A stretch of DNA of 64,000 nucleotides, taken from Enterobacter sp. 10-1. Lineage in GTDB: Bacteria > Pseudomonadota > Gammaproteobacteria > Enterobacterales > Enterobacteriaceae. The translations under genes were made by a program, and so were the position numbers. Within the stretch, counting starts at the first letter, position 1; each line of letters begins with the position of its first letter. A model generated the notes under the pieces. It made no database searches. It saw only the letters and a program-made list of their open reading frames with translations, and had not been told where the DNA came from. Of the stretch, positions 8,843 to 17,905 are shown one piece after another. The stretch is from positions 992,001-1,056,000 of the forward strand of contig NISF01000001.1 of NCBI GenBank assembly GCA_002270295.1, given 5' to 3'.

Positions 8843-8857
8843 TGGACATTATATTTA
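8843..8857 (-). promoter_or_regulatory. Second PuuR operator-like site upstream of puuA
   Basis: Read on the minus strand this is TAAATATAATGTCCA, 12 of 15 matches to AAAATATAATGAACA and 13 of 15 to the site at 8672. It lies 46 bp before the puuA start. A weaker related sequence (GGTCATAATTTAG on the minus strand) is at about 8711-8724. A TTGACA -35-like hexamer is at 8807-8812, but no good -10 is paired with it. Confidence 0.55.
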
Positions 8858-8902
8858 ACGGCAGCAGGCCGAAGTCCGAAACCAACACAACGGCGGTGAA
8901 TG

Positions 8903-10321
8903 ATGGAAACCAATATCGTAGAAGTTGAGAATTTTGTTCAGCAGTCAGAAGAGAGACGGGGCAGCGCATTTGCTTCTGAAGTAAAGCGCTACCTTGAACG
9001 TTACCCTGATACCCAGTACGTCGATGTGCTGTTAACCGACCTTAACGGCTGCTTCCGCGGCAAGCGCATCCCGGTTTCCAGCCTGAGTAAACTGGAGAAA
9101 GGCTGCTACTTCCCGGCTTCGGTTTTTGCGATGGACATTCTGGGTAACGTGGTTGAAGAGGCGGGTCTCGGCCAGGACATGGGCGAGCCGGACTGCACCT
9201 GCGTGCCGGTGCCGGGCACCTTAACGCCTTCCGCCGCCGATCCGCAATACATCGGCCAGGTGCTGCTGACTATGGTTGATGAAGATGGCGCTCCCTTTGA
9301 CGTTGAGCCGCGGAACGTACTTAACCGTCTCTGGCAGCAGCTGCGCCAGCGCGGGCTGTTCCCCGTGGTAGCGGTAGAGCTGGAGTTCTATTTACTCGAT
9401 CGCAAGCGTGATGCCGAAGGCTATCTCCAGCCGCCCTGCGCGCCGGGCACCGACGTGCGCAACACCCAAAGCCAGGTTTACTCCGTTGATAACCTCAACC
9501 ACTTCGCCGACGTGCTGAATGATATCGACGAGCTGGCCCAGCTGCAGCTGATCCCCGCCGATGGCGCGGTAGCGGAAGCCTCGCCCGGACAGTTTGAAAT
9601 CAACCTTTACCATACCGATAACGTGCTCGATGCCTGCGATGATGCGCTGGCGTTAAAACGCCTCGTGCGTTTAATGGCGGAGAAGCATAAGATGCACGCC
9701 ACTTTTATGGCGAAGCCTTATGAAGAGCACGCCGGTAGCGGGATGCATATCCATATCAGCATGCAGAACAATAAGGGTGAAAACGTGCTGGCGGACGCGC
9801 AGGGCGAAGATTCCGCACTGCTCAAGCGCGCGCTGGCCGGGATGATTGACCTGATGCCGGCGTCGATGGCGCTGCTGGCGCCGAACGTTAACTCGTACCG
9901 TCGCTTCCAGCCGGGAATGTATGTCCCAACCCAGGCATCGTGGGGACACAACAACCGCACCGTGGCGCTGCGCATTCCCTGCGGCGATCGCCATAACCAC
10001 CGCGTCGAGTATCGGGTCGCGGGGGCGGATGCCAACCCGTATCTGGTGATGGCGGCAATCTTTGCCGGGATTTTACACGGGCTGGACAATACGCTGCCGC
10101 TTCAGGAAGAGGTGGAGGGCAACGGGCTTGAGCAGGAGGGGCTGCCGTTCCCGATTCGCCAAAGCGATGCGCTATGGGAATTTATGCAAAACGACTCCCT
10201 GAGAGAGCTGCTCGGCGAGCGCTTCTGCCACGTTTACCATGCCTGCAAGCATGATGAGCTGCTGCAGTTTGAGCGCCTGATCACCGAAACAGAGATTGAG
10301 TGGATGTTGAAAAACGCCTGA
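8903..10321 (+). CDS. puuA: Gamma-glutamylputrescine synthetase PuuA
   Basis: A 472-residue glutamine-synthetase-fold ligase that joins glutamate to putrescine with ATP, the entry step of the Puu pathway. Family landmarks are DLNGCFRGKRIP, the metal-binding VELEFY, ADGAVAEASPGQFEINLYH, GSGMHIHISM (metal/ATP histidine) and NSYRRFQPGMYVP with RVAGADANPYL near the C terminus. It is close to E. coli PuuA throughout. Two adjacent ATGs (8900 and 8903) follow GGTGA; the second gives the METNIV start. It is divergent from puuDR and shares the operator region. The downstream partner puuP lies 354 bp away. Confidence 0.96.
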   Translation: METNIVEVENFVQQSEERRGSAFASEVKRYLERYPDTQYVDVLLTDLNGCFRGKRIPVSSLSKLEKGCYFPASVFAMDILGNVVEEAGLGQDMGEPDCTCVPVPGTLTPSAADPQYIGQVLLTMVDEDGAPFDVEPRNVLNRLWQQLRQRGLFPVVAVELEFYLLDRKRDAEGYLQPPCAPGTDVRNTQSQVYSVDNLNHFADVLNDIDELAQLQLIPADGAVAEASPGQFEINLYHTDNVLDACDDALALKRLVRLMAEKHKMHATFMAKPYEEHAGSGMHIHISMQNNKGENVLADAQGEDSALLKRALAGMIDLMPASMALLAPNVNSYRRFQPGMYVPTQASWGHNNRTVALRIPCGDRHNHRVEYRVAGADANPYLVMAAIFAGILHGLDNTLPLQEEVEGNGLEQEGLPFPIRQSDALWEFMQNDSLRELLGERFCHVYHACKHDELLQFERLITETEIEWMLKNA

Positions 10322-10675
10322 TCGCCGCCCCGTAAGGGGCCAACGGGTGAGAACCATCGGTAGCATCATACGGCCTGAGCGGAGCCTGGCCGAATATTTT
10401 TGCTGGGGATCCAGCCGCTTCCCGGATGTCGCGTTAAGGAGCGCAGGCGACAACGGGGCTTCAGTTAACGACACAGTGTGTGACGAGGTAGGAGATGATG
10501 CAGATGTTCAAATATCCGCAGGGAGAAGGGGGCCATGAGGGCCGCTATGAATGTGAACCCGCCGCCGTTCGCCGGTACGTTTTACCCTGTTGTTTACGCT
10601 TAACCCCCTTGCTAAGCAGGTTTGTAACCCGGTCAGTGTACCCACAAACCTACGCGTGCATGGGGGGAAACGGTC
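10322..10675. other. puuA-puuP intergenic region, no gene seen
   Basis: The 354 bp contain only short inverted repeats: GCCCC-GTAA-GGGGC at 10327-10340 directly after puuA, and GCTGG-GGAT-CCAGC near 10401-10414 preceded by five T. No convincing reading frame with a ribosome site was found. The length is large for two genes of one operon, so a separate puuP promoter is possible. Confidence 0.5.
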
Positions 10676-12067
10676 ATGGCTGCTAATACTTCTCTTAACA
10701 TCTCATCCGAGGCGGGAAAGCCTCGGCTGCGCAAGTCGCTCAAGCTCTGGCAGGTGGTGATGATGGGCCTCGCCTATCTGACGCCGATGACGGTGTTCGA
10801 TACCTTCGGCATCGTCTCCGGCATCAGCAACGGCCACGTCCCCGCCTCCTACCTGCTGGCGCTGGCGGGGGTGCTGTTTACCGCCATCAGCTACGGCAAG
10901 CTGGTGCGCCAGTTCCCGGAAGCGGGGTCGGCGTATACCTACGCGCAAAAATCAATCAGCCCCCACGTCGGCTTTATGGTCGGCTGGTCGTCGCTGTTGG
11001 ACTACCTGTTCCTGCCGATGATCAACGTCCTGCTGGCTAAGATTTATCTTTCCGCCCTGTTCCCTGAAGTCCCGCCGTGGGTGTGGGTGGTGTCGTTTGT
11101 GGCGATCCTCACCGCCGCGAACCTGAAGAGCGTGAGCCTGGTCGCCAACTTCAATACCCTGTTTGTGCTGGTGCAGATTTCGATCATGGTGGTCTTTATC
11201 GTGCTGGTGGTGCAGGGGCTGCATAAAGGTGAAGGGGTGGGAACCGTCTGGTCGCTGCAGCCGTTTATCAGCCAAAACGCTCATCTCATCCCGATCATCA
11301 CCGGGGCGACGATCGTCTGCTTCTCGTTCCTCGGCTTTGACGCGGTGACCACGCTGTCGGAGGAGACCCCGGACGCCGCGCGGGTGATCCCGAAGGCGAT
11401 TTTCCTCACCGCCATGTACGGCGGCATTATCTTTATCGCCGCCTCGTTCTTTATGCAGCTCTTTTTCCCCGATATCAGCCGCTTTAAGGACCCCGACGCG
11501 GCGCTGCCGGAGATCGCGCTCTACGTCGGCGGCAAGCTGTTCCAGTCGATTTTCCTCTGCACCACCTTCGTCAATACCCTGGCGTCGGGGCTGGCTTCAC
11601 ACGCCAGCGTCTCGCGTCTGCTGTACGTGATGGGGCGCGACAACGTCTTCCCGGAGCGCGTTTTCGGCTATATCCACCCGAAATGGCGGACGCCGGCGCT
11701 GAACGTGATTATGGTGGGAATTGTCGCCCTGTCGGCGCTGTTCTTCGACCTGGTCACCGCCACGGCGCTGATCAACTTCGGCGCGCTGGTGGCCTTTACC
11801 TTTGTCAACCTGTCGGTGTTCAACCACTTCTGGCGGCGCAAGGGCTACAACAAAACCTGGAAGGATCGTTTCCACTATCTGCTGCTGCCGCTGATTGGCG
11901 CCGTGACGGTCGGCGTGCTGTGGGTGAATCTGGAGGCGACATCCCTGACGCTGGGCCTGGTGTGGGCCGCGGTCGGTCTGCTCTATCTGACCTGGCTGAC
12001 CCGGCGCTTTCGTAAGCCGCCGCCGCAGTTTGACGGCGCCAGGGCGGAGCAGGCCTGGGAGTCGTAG
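10676..12067 (+). CDS. puuP: Putrescine importer PuuP
   Basis: A 463-residue APC-family amino acid/polyamine permease with about 12 hydrophobic helices. The family signature is visible in [17 protein letters not shown] (helix 1), [12 protein letters not shown] (helix 2), [14 protein letters not shown] (helix 6) and [14 protein letters not shown]. It is almost identical to E. coli PuuP over the central region and takes putrescine up by proton symport at the inner membrane. GGGGGGAAA lies 6 nt before the ATG. It is followed by a strong terminator at 12088-12120. Confidence 0.95.
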   Translation: MAANTSLNISSEAGKPRLRKSLKLWQVVMMGLAYLTPMTVFDTFGIVSGISNGHVPASYLLALAGVLFTAISYGKLVRQFPEAGSAYTYAQKSISPHVGFMVGWSSLLDYLFLPMINVLLAKIYLSALFPEVPPWVWVVSFVAILTAANLKSVSLVANFNTLFVLVQISIMVVFIVLVVQGLHKGEGVGTVWSLQPFISQNAHLIPIITGATIVCFSFLGFDAVTTLSEETPDAARVIPKAIFLTAMYGGIIFIAASFFMQLFFPDISRFKDPDAALPEIALYVGGKLFQSIFLCTTFVNTLASGLASHASVSRLLYVMGRDNVFPERVFGYIHPKWRTPALNVIMVGIVALSALFFDLVTATALINFGALVAFTFVNLSVFNHFWRRKGYNKTWKDRFHYLLLPLIGAVTVGVLWVNLEATSLTLGLVWAAVGLLYLTWLTRRFRKPPPQFDGARAEQAWES

Positions 12068-12087
12068 CGCGCAGGTGGGAACTGAAT

Positions 12088-12120
12088 AAAGAAAAGCAGG
12101 CAACATGCCTGCTTTTCTTT
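12088..12120 (+). terminator. Strong terminator after puuP
   Basis: A 14-bp perfect inverted repeat (12088-12101 and 12107-12120) with loop AACAT. The A/T ends of the stem supply a T-rich tail on both strands, so it may also serve the opposite-strand small gene at 12154-12276. Confidence 0.85.
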
Positions 12121-12153
12121 TGTCGCTATAGCGTCTCTATAGCAGACCGGGGG

Positions 12154-12276
12154 TTATTTTTTCTTCTTGTGAAAAGGCAGCTGGCTGGCGCGACGCTCCT
12201 TGACGTATGACACCAAACTGTAAAGCGCAACCCCCAGCAAAATGACCGCAGCGAGAAGGAGAATAATACCGGACAT
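12154..12276 (-). CDS. Small single-pass membrane protein, 40 residues
   Basis: The frame reads MSGIILLLAAVILLGVALYS, continues with VSYVKERR and ends in four lysines. It holds one hydrophobic helix (about residues 4-24) followed by a basic tail, the usual layout of enterobacterial small membrane proteins with a cytoplasmic C terminus. The ATG at 12276 has AGGA about 7 nt upstream, and the stop is directly ahead of the bidirectional terminator at 12088-12120. I do not recognise a named homologue and assign no function. Start, ribosome site, composition and terminator together support a real gene. Confidence 0.7.
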   Translation of the reverse strand: MSGIILLLAAVILLGVALYSLVSYVKERRASQLPFHKKKK

Positions 12277-12503
12277 ACACAATCCTGGGTCCTGGTTGAA
12301 AACGATGCACTCTATAAATACGCGGCTAAGATAGCATCGGGATATGTCTGAAATATGACTCTTTCATCGGTAAAACCTAACAAACGCGGCAGGAAAACCT
12401 GTTGTTTTGTCGGGCGGGGTAACACTCCGTTAAGTGATTTTACAGACGCGCGGCCTTCAGGCTGTTACTCTGCACGCGAGTTCGAATTGTCTGAGAATAT
12501 TGA

Positions 12504-12728
12504 ATGCGTAATAAACATGTCGTCAGCCTGCCAGGGCTGGCACTTATCCTGGTCTCGTTTGCTTCACAGGCGGAGTCCGAACGTCAGCAAACCCGGGAGC
12601 GGATCGTCGATCAGGTACTCAAACCCTGCGAAGGAAAGAAGGCCGGAGACAAAGTGGTGATGGTCGATCGTCGCGGCGGAGAGCATGAGGCTATCTGCAC
12701 GCTGGCGGCGGTACCGCTGCCGGAGTAA
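12504..12728 (+). CDS. Small secreted protein with two cysteines, 74 residues
   Basis: It starts MRNKHVVSLPGLALILVSFA and has a predicted signal-peptide cleavage after SQA (about residue 23), leaving a mature chain of ~51 residues that is charged and has two cysteines (KPCEGKKAGD and EAICTL) able to form one disulfide in the periplasm. I have seen the C-x-GKKAGD pattern in several small uncharacterised enterobacterial periplasmic proteins but cannot name this family. The ribosome site is weak (GAGAAT). It lies alone between convergent or unrelated genes. Function unknown. Confidence 0.6.
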   Translation: MRNKHVVSLPGLALILVSFASQAESERQQTRERIVDQVLKPCEGKKAGDKVVMVDRRGGEHEAICTLAAVPLPE

Positions 12729-12749
12729 CGTCTACCGCCGCCGGGCAGA

Positions 12750-13499
12750 TTAGAGATTTCCCGTGCCGCCATCCACCAGCAGCTCGGTTCCCACGACGTA
12801 GCTGGACTCGTCCGAGGCGAGGTACAGCGCGGCTTTCGCCAGCTCCTGCGGCGTGCCCATTCGCCCGAGCGGGACCAGGTTTTTGATCTCCTCCTGCAGG
12901 GCGCTCAGCGCCTGCGCGCTGAGGCCGAGCTTATCTAGCGCCGGCGTGCGCACCGGGCCCGGGCTCAGGCCGTTAACGCGAACGCCGCGCGGCAGCAGCT
13001 CCGCCGACAGGGTGCGGGCCAGCGACAGCAGCCCGGCTTTGCTGGCGGCATAGGCGCTGCTGGTCGGCAGGCCGATATGGGCGCTCACCGAGCCGCAGAG
13101 AATCACCGAAGAGGGGTTCGCCAGCAGCGGCAGCAGGGCCTGAAGTAAAAAGAACGGCCCTTTGAGATTGGTATTCATCAACCGATCCCAGCTCTCTTCA
13201 CTCCAGTCGCCAATATTCGCGTGGGTGACGTCGCCGGCGTTGATGAATACCGCATCAAGGCGCGGCCAGCGGCTGGCAAGAACGTGCGCGAGCCGACGCT
13301 GGTCTGCGGCATCGCCCGCATCGGCGGCGATAGCCCATCCTCGATCCCCCAATAGTTCCTGCGCCTGTTGAAGCGCCTCAGGGCTGCGGCCGGTTACCGC
13401 AACCTGCGCGCCCTCGGCGATAAATTCCTGCGCCGTAGCAAGGCCGATGCCGCTGGTTCCACCGGTAATTAAGGTCAATTTTCCTGCTAAACGTCCCAT
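12750..13499 (-). CDS. SDR-family oxidoreductase
   Basis: A 249-residue classical short-chain dehydrogenase/reductase. The NAD(P)-binding glycine motif is TGGTSGIG (about residues 12-19). An arginine at about residue 38 (VTGRSPEAL) hints at NADP. NAG occurs as INAGDV, and the catalytic Ser-Tyr-Lys is in CGSVSAHIGLPTSSAYAASK, followed by LSPGPVRT. The substrate cannot be read from the sequence. GGAG precedes the ATG by 7 nt. It is divergent from an HxlR-family regulator, which commonly controls such an oxidoreductase in response to electrophiles or quinones. It is not in the E. coli order at this locus, so it is accessory. Confidence 0.85.
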   Translation of the reverse strand: MGRLAGKLTLITGGTSGIGLATAQEFIAEGAQVAVTGRSPEALQQAQELLGDRGWAIAADAGDAADQRRLAHVLASRWPRLDAVFINAGDVTHANIGDWSEESWDRLMNTNLKGPFFLLQALLPLLANPSSVILCGSVSAHIGLPTSSAYAASKAGLLSLARTLSAELLPRGVRVNGLSPGPVRTPALDKLGLSAQALSALQEEIKNLVPLGRMGTPQELAKAALYLASDESSYVVGTELLVDGGTGNL

Positions 13500-13543
13500 C
13501 GTTGTGCTCCCAATCGCTCACTGGAAATCCCACTATAAAAGCA

Positions 13544-13582
13544 TTAGTATCCAAAAGGTACCAGGTACCAATTGGGTACTAA
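13544..13582. promoter_or_regulatory. Palindromic operator between the SDR and HxlR genes
   Basis: The spacer holds nested repeats: GGTACC at 13557-13562 and again at 13564-13569, an inverted repeat GTACC-AATTG-GGTAC at 13565-13579, and an outer pair TTAGTATCC (13544-13552) / GGGTACTAA (13574-13582). It lies 19 bp upstream of the HxlR start and 45 bp upstream of the SDR start, where a regulator of both would bind. Confidence 0.55.
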
Positions 13583-13600
13583 CGAGGGGAGTGGTGTGCT

Positions 13601-13960
13601 ATGGCGAAAACAGCGGCGCAGGCTGCGGAAAATAATTTTGTACCACCGGTTTGCCCGATGACCAGCTTCGTTAATCTGATCGCCGGGAAATGGGCGATCC
13701 CCGTGCTCTATCGTCTGATCGTGCTGAATACTCCGGTGCGCTTTGGCGAACTGCTGCGCGCAATCGCCCCCATTACGCAAAAAGAGCTGACCCGCCAGCT
13801 GCGGCTGTTTGAGCAGCGCGGGCTGGTGTCGCGCTGCGTCTATCCGGAGATCCCGCCGCGGGTTGAGTATCAGATAACCGAGCTCGGGCTATCGATGCGC
13901 GAGGCGCTGCAGCCGCTGGCGGAGTGGATGAACCACAACGGCCATCGGCTGAAGCGGTAA
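13601..13960 (+). CDS. HxlR-family winged-helix transcription regulator
   Basis: A 119-residue HxlR-type (DUF24) regulator: CPMTSFVNLIAGKWAIPVLY (an N-terminal cysteine, about residue 18, then helix 1), FGELLRAIAPITQKELTRQL (helix-turn-helix) and a wing with VYPEIPPRVEYQITELG. Conserved single cysteines near this position sense electrophiles or oxidants in several studied members; whether this one does is inference. GAGGGGAG lies 8 nt before the ATG. It is divergent from the SDR gene over a palindrome-rich spacer. Confidence 0.88.
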   Translation: MAKTAAQAAENNFVPPVCPMTSFVNLIAGKWAIPVLYRLIVLNTPVRFGELLRAIAPITQKELTRQLRLFEQRGLVSRCVYPEIPPRVEYQITELGLSMREALQPLAEWMNHNGHRLKR

Positions 13961-14059
13961 AAGAATGCCCGCTGCCTCAGTTTGCGCGCTGTTATCTGGC
14001 AAAATGTCATAAATTTGTCACAATCAGGGCGATGCTAATCACTGACTGAGGGTTAAGGG

Positions 14060-15307
14060 ATGAGAAAAAGTCTACTCGCCGGCGCGATTGCCGCTGGCGT
14101 TTTGTTATCCGCGGGCGTCCAGGCACAGGAACAGGCGGCCCCGCAGGGCTATCAGCTCCAGCAGGTGCTGATCATGAGCCGCCACAACCTGCGCGCGCCG
14201 CTGGCGAATAACGGCAGCGTGCTGGAACAGTCAACGCCGAAATCATGGCCGGAGTGGGACGTCCCGGGCGGGCAGCTGACCACCAAGGGCGGGGTGCTGG
14301 AAGTCTATATGGGGCACTATATGCGGGAGTGGCTGGCGCAGCAGGGGCTGGTGACCAGCGGCGAGTGTCCGCCGGACAACGCGGTGTACGCCTATGCCAA
14401 CAGCCTGCAGCGCACCGTCGCGACCGCCCAGTTCTTTATTACCGGCGCCTTTCCCGGCTGCGGCGTAACCGTCCATCACCAGCCGCAAATGGGCACTATG
14501 GACCCGACCTTTAACCCGGTTATCACCGATGACTCCGCGGCGTTTGGCGAGAAAGCGGTGCAGGCAATGGAAAAAGAGCGGCAAAAAATGCAGCTCACCG
14601 ACAGCTACAAGCTGCTTGAAGAGATGACCGACTATCGCAATTCGCCTTCCTGTAAAGAGAAGCAGCAGTGCTCGCTGAGCGACGGAAAAGACACCTTCAG
14701 CGCCAAATATCAGCAGGAGCCGGGCGTTTCCGGGCCGCTGAAGGTCGGTAACTCGTTGGTGGATGCGTTCACCCTGCAGTATTACGAAGGCTTCCCGCAG
14801 GACCAGGTGGCGTGGGGTGAAATCAAAACCGATAAGCAGTGGCAGGTGCTGTCGAAGCTGAAAAACGGCTATCAGGATAGCCTGTTTACCTCAACGGAAG
14901 TGGCGCGCAACGTCGCTAAGCCGCTGGTGAAGTATATCGACAAGGCGCTGGTGGGCGATGCGACGCAGGCGGCGAAAGTGACGCTGCTGGTGGGACATGA
15001 TTCCAATATCGCCTCGCTGCTGACAGCGTTGGATTTTAAACCTTATCAGCTGCACGATCAGCACGAGCGCACGCCGATTGGCGGGAAAATTGTCTTCCAG
15101 CGCTGGCATGATAGCGGCGGCAACCGCGAGCTGATGAAGATCGAGTACGTCTATCAAAGCACCGCACAGCTGCGTAATGCCGACGCGCTGACGCTGCAGT
15201 CGCCGCCGCAGCGGGTGACCCTGGCGCTGAGCGGATGTCCGGTGGACGCCAACGGCTTCTGCCCGATGGAGACCTTTAAAACGGTGATGAACCAGGCCGC
15301 AAAATAA
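14060..15307 (+). CDS. agp: Periplasmic glucose-1-phosphatase
   Basis: A 415-residue histidine acid phosphatase, two residues longer than E. coli Agp. The signal peptide is [20 protein letters not shown] with cleavage after QA (about residue 22). The phosphate-binding catalytic loop RHNLRAP holds the nucleophile histidine, and the proton donor is in [10 protein letters not shown]. It hydrolyses glucose-1-phosphate in the periplasm and can remove one phosphate from phytate. A ribosome site (GAGGGTTAAGGG) and a following terminator (15309-15339) make it a single-gene unit. It neighbours yccJ-wrbA as in E. coli. Confidence 0.95.
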   Translation: MRKSLLAGAIAAGVLLSAGVQAQEQAAPQGYQLQQVLIMSRHNLRAPLANNGSVLEQSTPKSWPEWDVPGGQLTTKGGVLEVYMGHYMREWLAQQGLVTSGECPPDNAVYAYANSLQRTVATAQFFITGAFPGCGVTVHHQPQMGTMDPTFNPVITDDSAAFGEKAVQAMEKERQKMQLTDSYKLLEEMTDYRNSPSCKEKQQCSLSDGKDTFSAKYQQEPGVSGPLKVGNSLVDAFTLQYYEGFPQDQVAWGEIKTDKQWQVLSKLKNGYQDSLFTSTEVARNVAKPLVKYIDKALVGDATQAAKVTLLVGHDSNIASLLTALDFKPYQLHDQHERTPIGGKIVFQRWHDSGGNRELMKIEYVYQSTAQLRNADALTLQSPPQRVTLALSGCPVDANGFCPMETFKTVMNQAAK

Positions 15308-15308
15308 A

Positions 15309-15339
15309 CAAAAAACCCGGAGCAATCCGGGTTTTTTTA
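15309..15339 (+). terminator. Rho-independent terminator after agp
   Basis: Stem AACCCGGA / TCCGGGTT with loop GCAA followed by seven T. It lies 2 bp after the agp stop. The A-rich left flank lets it also act on the opposite strand for yccJ. Confidence 0.88.
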
Positions 15340-15355
15340 TTCTGCCGCATCGTGG

Positions 15356-15583
15356 TTACACGTTTTTACGCTCGATGGTTTGCTCGCCCCAGAACAGCGA
15401 ATCTTTATCCGTTTTCGCAAAGGCCAGCGGCAGCACTTCATCACTGCCTTCTTCCCAGATTTTTTCCGCTAACTTTTCATCGTATTTAGCCAGTTCGAAA
15501 ATCGCTTCGGCGATCTCCACCGAGGTATTGCGTAAACTTGCCCACTCACCGACGTGGTGAGCTTTTGCTTCTTGAGTTGGCAT
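15356..15583 (-). CDS. yccJ: YccJ family protein
   Basis: A 75-residue acidic, soluble protein recognised as YccJ by length, sequence ([20 protein letters not shown]) and position right behind wrbA. It has no signal peptide or membrane segment and no characterised biochemical role. It lies 20 bp after wrbA on the same strand and is presumably co-transcribed; in E. coli wrbA is a stationary-phase (RpoS) gene, so yccJ probably follows that pattern. Confidence 0.92.
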   Translation of the reverse strand: MPTQEAKAHHVGEWASLRNTSVEIAEAIFELAKYDEKLAEKIWEEGSDEVLPLAFAKTDKDSLFWGEQTIERKNV

Positions 15584-15603
15584 GCAGATCCTCCTGCTGA
15601 GGG

Positions 15604-16582
<979 letters not shown>

Positions 16583-16756
16583 ATGGCAAACCATCGTGGC
16601 GGTTCCGGCAACTTCGCCGAGGATCGTGAAAGAGCATCAGAAGCAGGTCGTAAAGGTGGTCAGCACAGCGGGGGGAACTTTAAAAACGATCCCCAGCGCG
16701 CCTCTGATGCGGGCAAAAAAGGGGGCAAAAATAGTCACGGCAATCGTCATAGCTGA
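16583..16756 (+). CDS. ymdF: KGG-repeat stress protein YmdF
   Basis: A 57-residue hydrophilic protein made of two Con-10/KGG repeats (RASEAGRKGGQHSGGNF and RASDAGKKGGKNSHGN), starting MANHRGGSGNFAEDRERA. It is nearly identical to E. coli YmdF and related to YciG. Such proteins are intrinsically disordered, stress- and stationary-phase-induced, and linked to motility and desiccation phenotypes in relatives. GGAGGT precedes the ATG by 5-6 nt. A 20-bp palindrome with seven T ends the unit at 16831-16858. Confidence 0.93.
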   Translation: MANHRGGSGNFAEDRERASEAGRKGGQHSGGNFKNDPQRASDAGKKGGKNSHGNRHS

Positions 16757-16830
16757 TTCATCGCGGATGATGTTTGTCGACCGTTTATGATGCGGGGTTA
16801 ATCTCCCCGGTACCCTCCGCATCGCCCTCG

Positions 16831-16858
16831 CCGCCGGCAGCTGCCGGCGGTTTTTTTA
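16831..16858 (+). terminator. Terminator after ymdF
   Basis: A perfect 20-bp GC-rich palindrome (16831-16850), which would fold with a small internal loop, directly followed by seven T. Confidence 0.85.
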
Positions 16859-16927
16859 TCGCCAACGGTTGCGCTCGCGGCCGGCTAATTGCACACTAGC
16901 TGGCTATCTATCGTTACCGGCCGCGCT

Positions 16928-17869
16928 ATGTCTTCGTTCAAATTCTCCATTAAACCCCAGGAAGCGATCCTCATCGTGATCACCATGTTCTGGGGCGGTA
17001 CCTTCCTTGCCGTGCAGTATGCCGTGACGCTCAGCGGGCCGTTCTTTTTTGTCGGCGTTCGTTTTGCGACCGCGGCGCTGGCGGTTGCCCTGCTATCGCT
17101 TCGCGTCCTGCGCGGGCTGACGTGGCTTGAGCTGAAGGCCGGCGTGGCGATCGGCGTATCCATTGCGCTGGGGTACAGCCTGCAAACCTGGGGCCTGCAG
17201 TCGATCTCCAGCAGCAAGTCGGCATTTATTACCGCCATGTACGTTCCGCTGGTGCCGCTGCTGCAGTGGCTGTGCCTCGGGAAAATGCCGGGAGTGATGT
17301 CCTGCCTGGGCGTGGTGCTGGCATTTACGGGCCTGATCCTGCTGGCCGGGCCGGAAAATAATCTGCTGGCGCTTGGCGTCGGCGAAGCGATCACCCTCGC
17401 CAGCGCGCTGGCGATCGCCGCGGAGATTATCTTAATCAGCGCCTGGGCCGGGAAGGTGGACGTCCGGCGGGTGACGGTGGTGCAGCTGGCAACCGCGTCG
17501 CTGGTGGCTTTTGCGGCGATGGTGCCGGCAGGGGAAGCGATTCCCCCGATGTCGCCGGGGCTGCTGGGCGTCGCGCTGGGGTTGGGTATTTTCAGCGCCA
17601 TTATTCAGGTCACCATGAACTGGGCGCAGCGCAGCGTGTCGCCGACCAGAGCGACGCTTATTTATACCGGCGAGCCGGTGTGGGCGGGCATTTTTGGCCG
17701 CATTGCCGGCGAGCGCTTGCCGCTACTGGCGCTGGTAGGCTGCGCCTTTATTCTGGCCGGCGTTCTGGTGAGCGAGCTGAAGCTGAAGCGAAAAAGGGCC
17801 TCCGATGTACAGGAGGCCCCGGCAGAGGTCAAGGCGCTGTCCGAGCTGGCGGAGCGTCCGGACCCGTAG
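16928..17869 (+). CDS. DMT-superfamily (EamA) transporter
   Basis: A 313-residue inner-membrane protein with about ten hydrophobic helices in two EamA repeats. The first repeat opens with ILIVITMFWGGTFLAVQYAV, and the second includes YTGEPVWAGIFGRIAGERL, the classical second-repeat signature. Such proteins export metabolites or amino acids; the substrate is not evident. The ATG at 16928 is preferred because the protein then begins MSSFKFSIKPQEAIL ahead of helix 1; an in-frame start at 16889 would add 13 residues. It converges on rutG with a hairpin (17888-17905) between, and is not in the E. coli order here. Confidence 0.82.
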   Translation: MSSFKFSIKPQEAILIVITMFWGGTFLAVQYAVTLSGPFFFVGVRFATAALAVALLSLRVLRGLTWLELKAGVAIGVSIALGYSLQTWGLQSISSSKSAFITAMYVPLVPLLQWLCLGKMPGVMSCLGVVLAFTGLILLAGPENNLLALGVGEAITLASALAIAAEIILISAWAGKVDVRRVTVVQLATASLVAFAAMVPAGEAIPPMSPGLLGVALGLGIFSAIIQVTMNWAQRSVSPTRATLIYTGEPVWAGIFGRIAGERLPLLALVGCAFILAGVLVSELKLKRKRASDVQEAPAEVKALSELAERPDP

Positions 17870-17887
17870 TTCCGGTCGGCATGGCGC

Positions 17888-17905
17888 GACCGGGAAAGCC
17901 CGGTC
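17888..17905. terminator. Hairpin between the DMT gene and rutG
   Basis: GACCGGG-AAAG-CCCGGTC, a perfect 7-bp stem, lies between convergent genes and touches the rutG stop. No T tract follows on either strand, so intrinsic termination is doubtful. Confidence 0.4.

Noticed and set aside
10327-10340. GCCCC-GTAA-GGGGC after puuA as a terminator
   Set aside because: A 5-bp stem without a T tract is too weak, and puuP lies downstream in the same direction.
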